Source: Lactimicrobium massiliense (GTDB taxonomy: Bacteria > Bacillota_I > Bacilli_A > Erysipelotrichales > Erysipelotrichaceae). From it: 64,000 bases of DNA. The notes under the pieces were generated by a model, which ran no database searches, was not told the DNA's origin, and saw nothing but the letters and a program-made list of their open reading frames with translations. Every line of letters starts with the position of its first letter. The stretch's first letter is position 1. Both the position numbers and the translations under genes were made by a program. The stretch is from the NCBI RefSeq assembly GCF_900343155.1, contig NZ_OUNG01000002.1, forward strand, positions 186,001 through 250,000. Direction: 5' to 3'. Of the stretch, positions 7,999-16,607 are shown piece by piece.

Positions 7999-8127
7999 AT
8001 CCTGGATTTCTCGCTGTCTGAGACAGAAATGAAGCAGATTTCATCGCTGCAGACTAAGGATGCCAGCTTCCTGCATTCGCCTGACTTTGTTCAGATGCTT
8101 TGCAGCAAGTGGCATGCCGCCAGATAA
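7999..8127 (+). pseudogene. Aldo/keto reductase, C-terminal fragment
   Basis: Encodes 'ILDFSLSETEMKQISSLQTK' and 'HSPDFVQMLCSKW', the C-terminal tail of the aldo/keto reductase family, ending at a stop at 8127. It joins in frame to the fragment ending at 4448 once the IS605 element is removed. Confidence 0.82.
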
Positions 8128-8188
8128 CGCCGAAGAACTGTTATCCCTGCACTGCAGAGATGGCAGTTTTTTACGTCTTGGCTGGACA

Positions 8189-8217
8189 TTGCGTCTGGAA
8201 GCATCACGGGCTATGAT
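8189..8217 (+). promoter_or_regulatory. Putative sigma-A promoter of lacZ
   Basis: TTGCGT, 17 bp spacer, TATGAT, placed 35 bases upstream of the lacZ start codon and after the end of the reductase remnant. Confidence 0.5.
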
Positions 8218-8251
8218 GGTCATACAAGTAGTATCAGGGGAGAAAGATCAT

Positions 8252-11200
8252 ATGGAAGAAGATATCAGAAAGACTGTTGAGAATGTCAGAACATGCAGGC
8301 AGAATGTGCTGCCGGCACATTCAGATCATGTGTGGTACCGAAGTGAAGAAGAACTGCAGGCACAGAAGTCATCGTATCGGATGTGCCTCAATGGCATCTG
8401 GAAGTGCTACTATGCAGAAAACTTTGACGGTACACCGGATGGCTTTGAACAGTGTGACTTTGATGTATCAGACTGGGATGAGATTCAGGTTCCTGGTCAT
8501 ATCCAGCTGCAGGGCTATGACAAGCCATCCTACAATAATATTCAGTATCCATGGGATGGCAGAGAACCGCTGCACATTCTGGAAACACCAGAGAAATACA
8601 ATCCGGTCATGAGCTATGTCACCTTTTTCACTGTGCCGCAGGCAATGCAGAGCGAAGAAATCCGCATCTCATTTGAAGGTGTGGAATCCGGCATGGCTCT
8701 CTGGTGCAATGGCAGCTATGTTGGTTACAGCGAGGATTCCTTTACACCGCATGACTTTCTGCTGAGTCCTTATCTGCATGGCGGCATCAACCGCCTTGCC
8801 GTCCAGGTCATCAAGTGGACACCATCCTCCTGGCTGGAGGATCAGGATATGTTCCGCTTCTCCGGGATTTTCCGTGATGTCTGGCTGTACAGCGTTCCCC
8901 ATGATCACATTGAAGATCTCAAGGTGGAAGGCAGCTGGAACGAGCAGAAAAATATCGGTACGCTTCATACAGAGCTGCAGATATCTCAGCCTTCTGGCTG
9001 TACAAGCTGGAAACTGCTGTATCAGGGAAGGGAGATCGCATCCGGGACAGTTGAAAACAAAGAACATGTCAGCTTTGACTGCATCGTGGATCAGCCAAAG
9101 CTATGGAGTGCAGAAGCACCCCATCTGTATCAGCTGCTGTTATATACCGGAACAGAATGGATCATGCAGGAAACAGGTTTCCGTAATATTGAAATCAAGG
9201 ACAGGCAGATCCTGCTGAATGGAAAACGGGTTGTGTTCAAGGGTGTCAACCGGCATGAGTTTGACTGTGACCATGGCAGAGTGCCAGATCCAAAGCAGAT
9301 CAGGCAGGATGTGTTTCTCATGAAGCAGAACAACATCAATGCGCTGCGTACTTCCCACTATGCCAATGCACACTGGATTTATGAAGACTGTGACCGGTAT
9401 GGCATCATGATGATTGCCGAAAACAATCTGGAATCGCATGGTATTTTCGATATGGTTCTGCAGGGTAAGATACCACAGTCTGAGGCACTGCCTGGAGACC
9501 GTGAAGAAGTGCTCGATCTGCTATTGGACAGAGTCAATAGCACCTATCAGCGCAATAAGAATCATGTGTCCATCCTGATCTGGTCGGTTGGCAATGAATC
9601 CTATGGCGGCAAAGATATCTATGAAATGTCACAGTTGTTCCGCAAGCTGGATCCTCGCCGTCCTGTGCACTATGAAGGCATCATGCACGACCGCAGGTAC
9701 AATGGCACATCCGACATGGAATCACAGATGTATACACCAGCTGCCCAATGTGAGCAGTTCCTTCAAAAACATCCTGAAAAGCCGATGATTCTGTGTGAAT
9801 GTTCCCATTCCATGGGCAACTCTACCGGCGGTCTGCATAAATATATTGAACTTGCCTATCGCAATCCTTTGTTTCAGGGATGTTTTATCTGGGATCTGGT
9901 GGACCAGACCATTCGCAGAAAGAATCGCTTTGGACAGGAGTATCAGGCATATGGCGGCGACTTTCTGGAGCGGCCAAATGATGCGGACTTCTCTGCTGAT
10001 GGCTTACTGACAGGTGAGCATAAACCATATGCCAAGATGCAGGAAGTCAAAGCCGTCTATCAGGACATCACAGCGGTGATCAATAAGGATACGATTCAGA
10101 TCACAAACCATGCCCTGTTTACCAATACAGATGCGTATGATGCCGAGATTGTGCTGAAACAGGAAGGCATGGTACTGCAGCGAATGCCATTGCACGTATG
10201 TGTCAAGCCAGGTGAAACAGCAGAGATTTCCAATCCGATCACAATTCCGGATGCACCGGGTGAATATACAGAAACCATCAGCTGGCAGCTGAAGCACGAT
10301 ACGCCATGGAATCCAGAGGGTACAGAAGTCTGCTGGGCGCAGGGTGTATTTACCAACAAGATGAAACAGGAAGTGCATGTCGGCAGTCTGAAAGTGATTC
10401 ATGGTGATTACAACATTGGAGTCATTGGTGATGGCTTTGACTTCCTGTTTGAAAAGAACAAAGGCGGGCTGACATCGTGCCGGACCGGAAACCGTGAATG
10501 GCTGGAGGCAGTGCCACGACTGAACTTCTGGCGGGCACCAACCCAGAATGACAATGGCTATGGCATGCAGCAGAGAATGGGCATGTGGAAACTGGCATCA
10601 CAATACCAGACAGCCTTCCCAGTGGAAATGTCAGAGGCAGAAAAGCAGGTGTTTGCTGGATATCCCATTGTCAAAGAACAGGACAATTGTGTTTCGATCA
10701 AATGGAAATACTGGCTGCCTGGTACAGGTGGACAGACAGCAGATCTGACCTATCAGATCTACGGGGATGGCACGGTGCACATGGAGGCTGTCATGGATCC
10801 AAAGGAAGGCCTGGCAGACATGCCGGAATTTGGCATTCTGATGAAATGGGATGCGGCCTTCTCACATCTGAAATGGTATGGCCGCGGCCCGGCGGAAACC
10901 TATTGCGACCGCAATCATGCAAAGATCGATGTGTATGCCAATGCGGTAAAGGACAATGTGCAGCCCTATATCGTGCCACAGGAAGCCGGGAATCATAACG
11001 GTACTCGATGGGCTGAAATTTCAGATGAGGAAGGAAACAGAGTCCGCTTGATGTCAATGCAGAAAGACGGCATGGATTTCTCTGCCATTCCGTATACACC
11101 TGCACAGCTGGAAGAGGCCAAGCATCCATATGAGCTGCCTGCCAGCAGGTATACCGTTGTGCGCTGCAGCCTGAAACAGATGGGTGTTGGCGGTGATAAC

Positions 11201-11299
11201 AGCTGGGGTGCACAGCCACTAGAGGAATATCATCTGAAACCAGATCACAGACTGGTCTTTGATATGGCATGGAAAGTGATACCAGCCAGCAGAAAATAG
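8252..11299 (+). CDS. lacZ: Beta-galactosidase, GH2 family (LacZ type)
   Basis: A 1015-residue cytosolic enzyme that hydrolyses lactose and other beta-galactosides. Domain order matches E. coli LacZ: jelly-roll sugar-binding domain ('VPGHIQLQGYDKPSYNNIQYP'), two immunoglobulin-like domains around the TIM barrel, and the C-terminal beta-galactosidase small-chain domain. The acid/base Glu449 lies in 'WSVGNESYGG' and the nucleophile Glu516 in 'MILCECSHSMGNS'. The ATG at 8252 has a GGGGAGAA site; the frame is open 64 codons further upstream but without a ribosome site, and that stretch overlaps the reductase remnant. No lactose permease is adjacent. Confidence 0.95.
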   Translation: MEEDIRKTVENVRTCRQNVLPAHSDHVWYRSEEELQAQKSSYRMCLNGIWKCYYAENFDGTPDGFEQCDFDVSDWDEIQVPGHIQLQGYDKPSYNNIQYPWDGREPLHILETPEKYNPVMSYVTFFTVPQAMQSEEIRISFEGVESGMALWCNGSYVGYSEDSFTPHDFLLSPYLHGGINRLAVQVIKWTPSSWLEDQDMFRFSGIFRDVWLYSVPHDHIEDLKVEGSWNEQKNIGTLHTELQISQPSGCTSWKLLYQGREIASGTVENKEHVSFDCIVDQPKLWSAEAPHLYQLLLYTGTEWIMQETGFRNIEIKDRQILLNGKRVVFKGVNRHEFDCDHGRVPDPKQIRQDVFLMKQNNINALRTSHYANAHWIYEDCDRYGIMMIAENNLESHGIFDMVLQGKIPQSEALPGDREEVLDLLLDRVNSTYQRNKNHVSILIWSVGNESYGGKDIYEMSQLFRKLDPRRPVHYEGIMHDRRYNGTSDMESQMYTPAAQCEQFLQKHPEKPMILCECSHSMGNSTGGLHKYIELAYRNPLFQGCFIWDLVDQTIRRKNRFGQEYQAYGGDFLERPNDADFSADGLLTGEHKPYAKMQEVKAVYQDITAVINKDTIQITNHALFTNTDAYDAEIVLKQEGMVLQRMPLHVCVKPGETAEISNPITIPDAPGEYTETISWQLKHDTPWNPEGTEVCWAQGVFTNKMKQEVHVGSLKVIHGDYNIGVIGDGFDFLFEKNKGGLTSCRTGNREWLEAVPRLNFWRAPTQNDNGYGMQQRMGMWKLASQYQTAFPVEMSEAEKQVFAGYPIVKEQDNCVSIKWKYWLPGTGGQTADLTYQIYGDGTVHMEAVMDPKEGLADMPEFGILMKWDAAFSHLKWYGRGPAETYCDRNHAKIDVYANAVKDNVQPYIVPQEAGNHNGTRWAEISDEEGNRVRLMSMQKDGMDFSAIPYTPAQLEEAKHPYELPASRYTVVRCSLKQMGVGGDNSWGAQPLEEYHLKPDHRLVFDMAWKVIPASRK

Positions 11300-11393
11300 A
11301 AGAGGCATCAGCTTCCTGCAGTTAAAACTGGATCGCTTTCCTTAAAACAGTAATAAACGATTCCTATCATAATATCGTATTAATGAGGCACCA

Positions 11394-11839
11394 ATGAAGC
11401 AGAACGTATCTGATGTGATAGAAGCCTATTAAGAATATATGCACGCATGGATGCGGCATATGCCGAATATGCCAGGTCTGTCGGATTGAATGAATCCTGT
11501 CTTTCGGTATTGTCAGTGATCTGTGCACATGACAGCTGTACGCAGACGATGCTGAAAGAGATGTGGAGCCTTCCCAAGCAGACGGTGTATACCGCGGTGA
11601 CATTCTTTCTGAAGAAGGGATGGATTCAGATGGACGATATGCCGGATGATCGCCGGAACAAGACGATTCACCTGACCAAAAAGGGAAAGAAGGAAGCTGG
11701 CAGTATCGTCAAAGCAGTGCGTGGAAGTGAAGAACAGGCAATGTCAGATCTCAGCAGATCAGAACAGAAACAACTGCTTGCTTTAACGGAACGATATATC
11801 AGTGCCTGCAGTCAGGCAATTCAAGACAGGAGGAAATAA
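11394..11839 (+). pseudogene. MarR-family regulator with a -1 frameshift near codon 11
   Basis: The main frame from ATG 11447 gives 130 residues with the MarR winged helix ('TMLKEMWSLPKQTVYTAVTFFLKKGWIQ', 'DDRRNKTIHLTKKGK'). The first helix of the family is missing, but it is encoded just upstream. Open triplets before the ATG read 'LLRIYAR', and an ATG at 11394 behind GAGG opens 'MKQNVSDVIEA' in another frame. Slipping back one base at 11424-11428 joins them into a normal MarR N-terminus, 'MKQNVSDVIEALLRIYARMD'. This looks like a one-base deletion; a sequencing error or translational slippage cannot be excluded. The gene is two bases ahead of the alcohol dehydrogenase and probably regulated it. 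Confidence 0.75.
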
Positions 11840-11840
11840 G

Positions 11841-12995
11841 ATGGAAAGCTTTGAATATCAGGCTGGAACAAAAGTGTTGTTTGGCAAGGGACAGATTGAG
11901 CATCTGCCTGAAGAAATTGGAAAATTTGGCAGGAAGGTGCTGCTTTGCTATGGCGGCGGCTCGATCAAGCACAATGGCATTTACCAGCAGATTTATGATC
12001 TGTTGAAAGACTGTGAAATCTATGAACTGGCTGGCATTGCCCCCAATCCCAGAATCACCAGTGTCAAAGAAGGCATTGCCCTCTGCAGGGAACATGGCAT
12101 TGATGTGGTTCTGGCTGTTGGCGGCGGCAGTGTGATTGACTGTGCCAAAGTTGTAGCAGCTGGTGTGTATTATGACGGCGATCCCTGGAAGATGGTGTCT
12201 GAAAACATCCAGACCGAAAATGCTCTGCCGCTTGTCAGTGTGCTGACTCTGGCTGCGACGGGCAGTGAGTATGATGATGGTGCTGTCATCACCAACCTGG
12301 ATACCAATGAGAAACTTGGCTACGGCAATCCGCTGACCATGCCAAAGGTGTCCATTCTGGATCCAACCTATACGTATACAGTACCGGCAAAGCAGACTGC
12401 AGCTGGCACCATTGATATCATGTCCCATCTGCTGGAACAGTACTTTGGACCAGATAATACATATCTGGCAGATCAAATGCTGGCAGGTGCGATCAAGACA
12501 GTGATCCGCTATGCGCCTGTGGCAGTCAGAGAACCTGACAATGCCCAGGCAAGAGGAGAACTGATGTGGACATCATCGCTGGCCTGCAATGGGATTCTCT
12601 CTCAGGGCTGTGCCTATGGCGGCTGGTGCTGCCATGCGATTGAACATGAACTGAGTGCTTTCTATGATGTTACCCATGGTGTTGGTCTTGCCATCATCAC
12701 GCCTAGATGGATGCGCCACATCCTTAATGAAAAGTCGGTTGGCCGCTTTGCCCAATATGGCAGAGATGTCTGGGGCATCACAGGTCTTGATGATCAGGAA
12801 ACAGCCGAAAAGGCCATCGATGAAACCGAGAAGTTCTTTGCGTCACTAGGTGTACCAATGACACTGAGGGAGCTTGGCATTGGTGAAGAACACTTTGATG
12901 AGATGGCGGAGCATGCTGGCAGAGGCAGACTGGCAAATGCCTATGTTCCACTGTTGAAAGAGGATGTCAAAGCCATCCTGCATGACTGTCTGTAA
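11841..12995 (+). CDS. Iron-containing alcohol dehydrogenase (YqhD/BDH type)
   Basis: A 384-residue group III alcohol dehydrogenase that reduces aldehydes to alcohols with NAD(P)H. The nucleotide-binding stretch 'VVLAVGGGSVIDCAKVVAAG' and the metal-binding region 'CCHAIEHELSAFYDVTHGVGLAI' are clear, the latter holding the conserved histidines. It most resembles butanol dehydrogenases BdhA/B and YqhD in fermentative Firmicutes. The ATG at 11841 is preceded by AGGAGG. Cotranscription with the MarR gene is likely given the single-base gap. Confidence 0.92.
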   Translation: MESFEYQAGTKVLFGKGQIEHLPEEIGKFGRKVLLCYGGGSIKHNGIYQQIYDLLKDCEIYELAGIAPNPRITSVKEGIALCREHGIDVVLAVGGGSVIDCAKVVAAGVYYDGDPWKMVSENIQTENALPLVSVLTLAATGSEYDDGAVITNLDTNEKLGYGNPLTMPKVSILDPTYTYTVPAKQTAAGTIDIMSHLLEQYFGPDNTYLADQMLAGAIKTVIRYAPVAVREPDNAQARGELMWTSSLACNGILSQGCAYGGWCCHAIEHELSAFYDVTHGVGLAIITPRWMRHILNEKSVGRFAQYGRDVWGITGLDDQETAEKAIDETEKFFASLGVPMTLRELGIGEEHFDEMAEHAGRGRLANAYVPLLKEDVKAILHDCL

Positions 12996-13255
12996 GCGAT
13001 GAAAACAAAGCTGCTGTATTAAGAAAACATGACAGAGGATCTGAAGATTTCGGCGTTGTTTGGAATGGGAGAAAGCTGGAAGACTCTGCGCATTTCACCA
13101 ATCATGATCGTTGTATGGAGCATTAGCTGCATCATTACAGCATACTATGAAGGAGTGAAGGAAGACATGCAGAAAGATGCTGCGCAGATGGCGAAACAAT
13201 GCACAGCCTGCCGGAAACAACAGCAAAATCACTCAATTTTTAGTACAATGGCCAT
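12996..13255 (+). other. Intergenic region, no convincing gene
   Basis: 260 bp between the dehydrogenase and the MATE gene. A 97-codon frame from 13029 overlaps the MATE start and has no family resemblance. It includes one hydrophobic run (about 13096-13155, 'PIMIVVWSISCIITAYYEGV') that could be a remnant of a membrane protein. No terminator or clear promoter was found, apart from TACAAT at 13244. Confidence 0.4.
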
Positions 13256-14572
13256 ATGCAAAATGAAATCTTTACAACAATGCCTGTACACAAGGCATAT
13301 TTCAAAGCAGCCCTGCCGGTAGTCATGGGCATGGTTGTCTCTCTTGTCTACAATCTGGTAGACACATGGTTTATTGCCCAGACTCAGAATACATCACTGG
13401 TGGCAGGTGTTTCCCTGTGTGCACCAATCTTTTCTTTGATGATTGCCTTTGGCGATATCTTTGGCCTGGGGGCAAGCACAGCCATATCACGGTTTCTCGG
13501 TCAGAAAGAGTATGACAAGACCTCAAAGATGAGTTCTTTTGCCATCTATGCCTCTATTGGCACCGGCATCGTCACTGCACTGGTTCTGGTGCTGCTGCGC
13601 TATCCGATCCTGCATCTTTTAGGAGCGCGGGAAGATACGATCCAGTATGCGATGTCCTATTACATCTGGATTGCCATTGGTGCACCGGCGATTATTCTCA
13701 ACATCGTGCCCAACAATCTGCTGCGGACAGAAGGCTTTGCCGGCACAGCCATGATCTGTACGATCATCGGTTCTGTATGCAACATCATCCTGGACCCGAT
13801 CTTCATCTTCACATTGCATATGGGGGCAGCCGGTGCTGCGGTTGCGACTGTGATCAGTAATGTGATCTCCGATATTCTCTTCCTGTATGTCATTCATCAC
13901 AGAGCAAACTATCTGTCTTTGGACATACATCAGGCAAAAGCACAAAAGCAGCTGGTCAAAGAAATGCTGGTTATCGGTATTCCGGCATCGATTACCAATA
14001 CGATGCAGAGCCTGGCCGTCTTGTTAACAAACCGTTTCCTGCTGCCCTATGGCACCAGTCAGATCGCAGGATATGGTATTGCCGCAAAGGTGAATATGGT
14101 CAGTGTACTGATCATGGTTGGCTTTGCCTTCGGTGCACAGCCATTGCTGGGATACAGCTATGGCGCCAAAGATAAAACAAGACTGAACGAAGTCATCCGC
14201 TTCGATATCATGGTCGAATGCATCACCGCATTCATCTTCCTCATCGTATCCATGATCTTTGCCCCGCAGCTGATCCGGTTGTTCATCCAGCAGGCAGATG
14301 TTGTCACAGCAGGCAAAAACATCCTGCGCTGCATGATGGCAACAACACCTGCCATCGGCATCGTCCTGGTATGTACAACGCTGTTTCAGGCAGAAGGCAG
14401 AGCCATGCCAGCCTTTGTACTTTCTATTTCCAGACAGGGTATCTTCCTCATCCTCTTCCTGCTTGTGCTGTCCGCCATCTTTGGCTATTGGGGTGTGCTC
14501 TTAGCACAGGCGGCTGCAGATATCGCAACATTACTGATTGGACTTGCCTTCCTGAAGAAAACAACTGCATAA
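13256..14572 (+). CDS. MATE family efflux transporter (1 of 4)
   Basis: A 438-residue membrane protein with about twelve transmembrane segments in two homologous halves ('AALPVVMGMVVSLVYNLVDTWFIAQ' and 'MLVIGIPASITNTMQSLAVLLTNRF'), exporting drugs or metabolites by Na+ or H+ antiport. There is no good ribosome binding site before the ATG at 13256, and a TACAAT box lies only seven bases upstream, so either the start is leaderless or translation is weak. A strong terminator follows. It is not closely similar to the other three MATE proteins in the window. Confidence 0.9.
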   Translation: MQNEIFTTMPVHKAYFKAALPVVMGMVVSLVYNLVDTWFIAQTQNTSLVAGVSLCAPIFSLMIAFGDIFGLGASTAISRFLGQKEYDKTSKMSSFAIYASIGTGIVTALVLVLLRYPILHLLGAREDTIQYAMSYYIWIAIGAPAIILNIVPNNLLRTEGFAGTAMICTIIGSVCNIILDPIFIFTLHMGAAGAAVATVISNVISDILFLYVIHHRANYLSLDIHQAKAQKQLVKEMLVIGIPASITNTMQSLAVLLTNRFLLPYGTSQIAGYGIAAKVNMVSVLIMVGFAFGAQPLLGYSYGAKDKTRLNEVIRFDIMVECITAFIFLIVSMIFAPQLIRLFIQQADVVTAGKNILRCMMATTPAIGIVLVCTTLFQAEGRAMPAFVLSISRQGIFLILFLLVLSAIFGYWGVLLAQAAADIATLLIGLAFLKKTTA

Positions 14573-14588
14573 CATCGTATCAGTGATG

Positions 14589-14617
14589 ACCTGTTTCTAT
14601 ATGAGAGACAGGTTTTT
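14589..14617 (+). terminator. Terminator after MATE 1
   Basis: Stem ACCTGT-t-TCT / AGA-g-ACAGGT with loop ATATG, followed by a T run. Confidence 0.75.
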
Positions 14618-14689
14618 CTTTGCCTCAGACAGCAGTTTTGTGGCTATACTGCATACATACAAGACTTCAGTCAGAAAAGAGGAAAGAAT

Positions 14690-15058
14690 ATGAAAGAGAT
14701 TATTACGAAAGATGCACCGGCAGCGATTGGACCGTATGCCCAGGGCTATATTTCCGGGAACTATGTGTTTACATCCGGTCAGATTGGCGTGGATCCTGTT
14801 ACAGGAAAGGCACCGGAAGGGATTGCCGCCCAGGCCGCAAAGTCCTGTAAGAATGTGGGTGCTGTGTTAAACGCAGGCGGCAGTGATTTTACCAAAGTGA
14901 TCAAGACAACTTGCTTTCTTGCGGATATGAGCGACTTTTCTGCTTTTAATGAAGTGTATGCAAAGTACTTTAAAGGCAAGCCGGCAAGAAGCTGTGTTGC
15001 CGTGAAAACACTGCCAAAGGGACTATTGTGTGAGATTGAGGCAATTGCGGAGCTTTGA
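14690..15058 (+). CDS. ridA: RidA family deaminase (enamine/imine deaminase)
   Basis: A 122-residue cytosolic trimeric protein that hydrolyses reactive enamine/imine intermediates such as 2-aminoacrylate released by PLP enzymes. Family marks are 'APAAIGPYAQGYISGNYVFTSGQIG' near the N-terminus and 'KPARSCVAVKTLPKG.LCEIEAIA' at the C-terminus, with the carboxylate-binding arginine at Arg100. Its stop (TGA, 15056-15058) is two bases before the start of the SagB-type gene, so the two are cotranscribed. GAAAGAAT upstream serves as the ribosome site. Confidence 0.93.
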   Translation: MKEIITKDAPAAIGPYAQGYISGNYVFTSGQIGVDPVTGKAPEGIAAQAAKSCKNVGAVLNAGGSDFTKVIKTTCFLADMSDFSAFNEVYAKYFKGKPARSCVAVKTLPKGLLCEIEAIAEL

Positions 15059-15060
15059 AA

Positions 15061-15879
15061 ATGACACAAGAAGAAATCAAGAAGCTGATACAGGCAAACC
15101 GTGATTTCCTGAAACCGATGGAAGATGTACCGGATTATCAGAGTGATCAGGACCTGAAGAAACCGCAGCCGCCATTGGTCAAAGAACCAATGACGGATCA
15201 AAGCATCAAACTGCCTGTGAACTATCAGGATCTTATGATTGACAATGATTTCATGCATGTGATCAACAACCGTCAGTCGCACCGTGTGTATACACAGCAG
15301 AAGATGAGCCTGCTGCAGGTAAGCTATCTGCTCTGGTGTTCCCAGGGAATCAAAGGCATACGTGGAAAACACTATGCCACACTGCGAACCGTTCCCTGCG
15401 GTGGGGCCCGCCATGAGTTTGAAGTCTATATGGCTATCCAGAACGTGGAAGGCTTAAAAGACGGTCTTTACCACTACCTGCCGATGACGCATTCCATTGA
15501 GCTGCTTAAAACAGTGTCTGATCTGAAAGACTTCATTTCTCAATCATTAGATGGCCAGGTCTGGGCATCAAAGGCAAATGTTGTCTTTTACTACGGCTAT
15601 GTATGTTACAGAGCAGAATGGAGATATGGTATCTATGCCGGCAGGATGATCATGGCAGATGCTGGCCACATCACTGAGAATCTCTACCTTTCTGCAGCAA
15701 GCATTTCGCTTGGCGGATGTGCCATTGGCGCTGTAAATGGGAAACTGGCAGACCAGACATTCGGTCTGGATGGCAATGATGAGTTCATTCTGTATGCTAT
15801 GAGTGTCGGCACTATATCAAAGCAGGACAAAGACAAGGAAGATGATATCTATGCCTTTGTGAAAGAGCAGGGACTTTAA
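15061..15879 (+). CDS. SagB/ThcOx-type nitroreductase-fold oxidoreductase
   Basis: A 272-residue FMN-dependent enzyme of the nitroreductase superfamily, closest to SagB/ThcOx-type dehydrogenases. The FMN-binding start is 'VINNRQSHRVYTQQKMSLLQVSYLLW' and the distal part 'YAGRMIMADAGHITENLYLSAASISLGGCAIGAV' is diagnostic. SagB enzymes oxidise azolines in peptide maturation, but stand-alone members like this one, without a cyclodehydratase or precursor peptide nearby, are common and of unknown substrate. I chose ATG 15061 because GCGGAG lies eight bases upstream; a TTG at 15055 is possible. Confidence 0.85.
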   Translation: MTQEEIKKLIQANRDFLKPMEDVPDYQSDQDLKKPQPPLVKEPMTDQSIKLPVNYQDLMIDNDFMHVINNRQSHRVYTQQKMSLLQVSYLLWCSQGIKGIRGKHYATLRTVPCGGARHEFEVYMAIQNVEGLKDGLYHYLPMTHSIELLKTVSDLKDFISQSLDGQVWASKANVVFYYGYVCYRAEWRYGIYAGRMIMADAGHITENLYLSAASISLGGCAIGAVNGKLADQTFGLDGNDEFILYAMSVGTISKQDKDKEDDIYAFVKEQGL

Positions 15880-15915
15880 TGATACAATAGCTTTGCATCA
15901 TCCGAAGGCTGGCTG

Positions 15916-16203
15916 GTGAAGAAGAAAAACATCAGAATCATGATTGCACTGACTGTGGGATTTGTACTTGCTATGATATGCATGAGCATTGCCATCTATT
16001 ATGGCTACACAAAGGCATACCGTACAGATGTAAGTGCACTGACAGTCCGAATGCTTGGCATTCCGATTTACCAATTAACACAGACTGGCGCAAAGTATGC
16101 AGGCAGCCCCATGGGCCCTTATATGGGTGCTGTGTGTGGAATCTTCATGATACTTTCTGTCTGCGTGGAAGAAACCATTCGAAACATGCATCATCATAGA
16201 TGA
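15916..16203 (+). CDS. Small two-helix membrane protein of unknown function
   Basis: 95 residues with a GTG start. A basic N-terminus 'MKKKNIRIMIALTVGF' leads into a first transmembrane helix (about 8-30) and a second helix lies at about 68-85 ('PYMGAVCGIFMILSVCVEET'). The loop between has 'RMLGIPIYQLTQTGAKY'. I do not recognise the family. The ribosome site is weak (GAAGG). It follows the SagB-type gene by 36 bp with a possible TACAAT box between, so it may have its own promoter. The GTG start is the least certain point. Confidence 0.55.
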   Translation: MKKKNIRIMIALTVGFVLAMICMSIAIYYGYTKAYRTDVSALTVRMLGIPIYQLTQTGAKYAGSPMGPYMGAVCGIFMILSVCVEETIRNMHHHR

Positions 16204-16244
16204 ACATCCAAAGATAATATATACAGAAGCTTGGGCAGGAGAAA

Positions 16245-16574
16245 ATGACAATGATTACGGATGAAACAATCAAGCGTATCATTCAATTTACAAAGGATCG
16301 TGACTGGGACCAGTTTCACAGTCCGGAAAATTTAGCCAAATCTATTTCGATAGAAGCTGGTGAACTGCTGGAATGTTTTCAATGGGATGGAAACCATTAT
16401 GACAGGCAGGCAGTAAAGGAAGAACTGGCGGATGTAATGAACTACTGCCTTCTTCTTTCCGACAAGCTGGATCTTGATCCGGACCGGATTATCAATGAAA
16501 AGATTGATCAGAATGAGAAGAAATATCCTGTTGAGAAGGCGAAAGGAACAAGTAAAAAGTATACTGAATTATAA
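16245..16574 (+). CDS. MazG-like nucleotide pyrophosphohydrolase
   Basis: A 109-residue all-alpha NTP pyrophosphohydrolase, resembling the iMazG/dCTPase group. The magnesium-binding motifs are visible as 'SIEAGELLECFQW' (E-x-x-E type) and 'VKEELADVMNYCLLL' (E-x-x-D). Such enzymes cleave (d)NTPs to monophosphates, removing non-canonical nucleotides or altering the pool. A GGGCAGGAGA site precedes the ATG. Only 33 bp separate it from the GIY-YIG-DUF2075 gene, which makes a two-gene operon. The pairing raises the possibility of a defence role rather than housekeeping. Confidence 0.88.
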   Translation: MTMITDETIKRIIQFTKDRDWDQFHSPENLAKSISIEAGELLECFQWDGNHYDRQAVKEELADVMNYCLLLSDKLDLDPDRIINEKIDQNEKKYPVEKAKGTSKKYTEL

Positions 16575-16607
16575 GGAACAAACGATTGCGGCACAGGGGT
16601 GAGAGGA

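Noticed and set aside
13029..13322. 97-codon open frame between the alcohol dehydrogenase and MATE 1
   Set aside because: It overlaps the MATE start, has no ribosome site or recognisable family, and the hydrophobic stretch is too short to argue for a gene.
15061..16203. RiPP-like biosynthesis suggested by the SagB-type enzyme
   Set aside because: No cyclodehydratase, precursor peptide or leader-recognition gene lies nearby; the small following gene is a membrane protein without precursor features.
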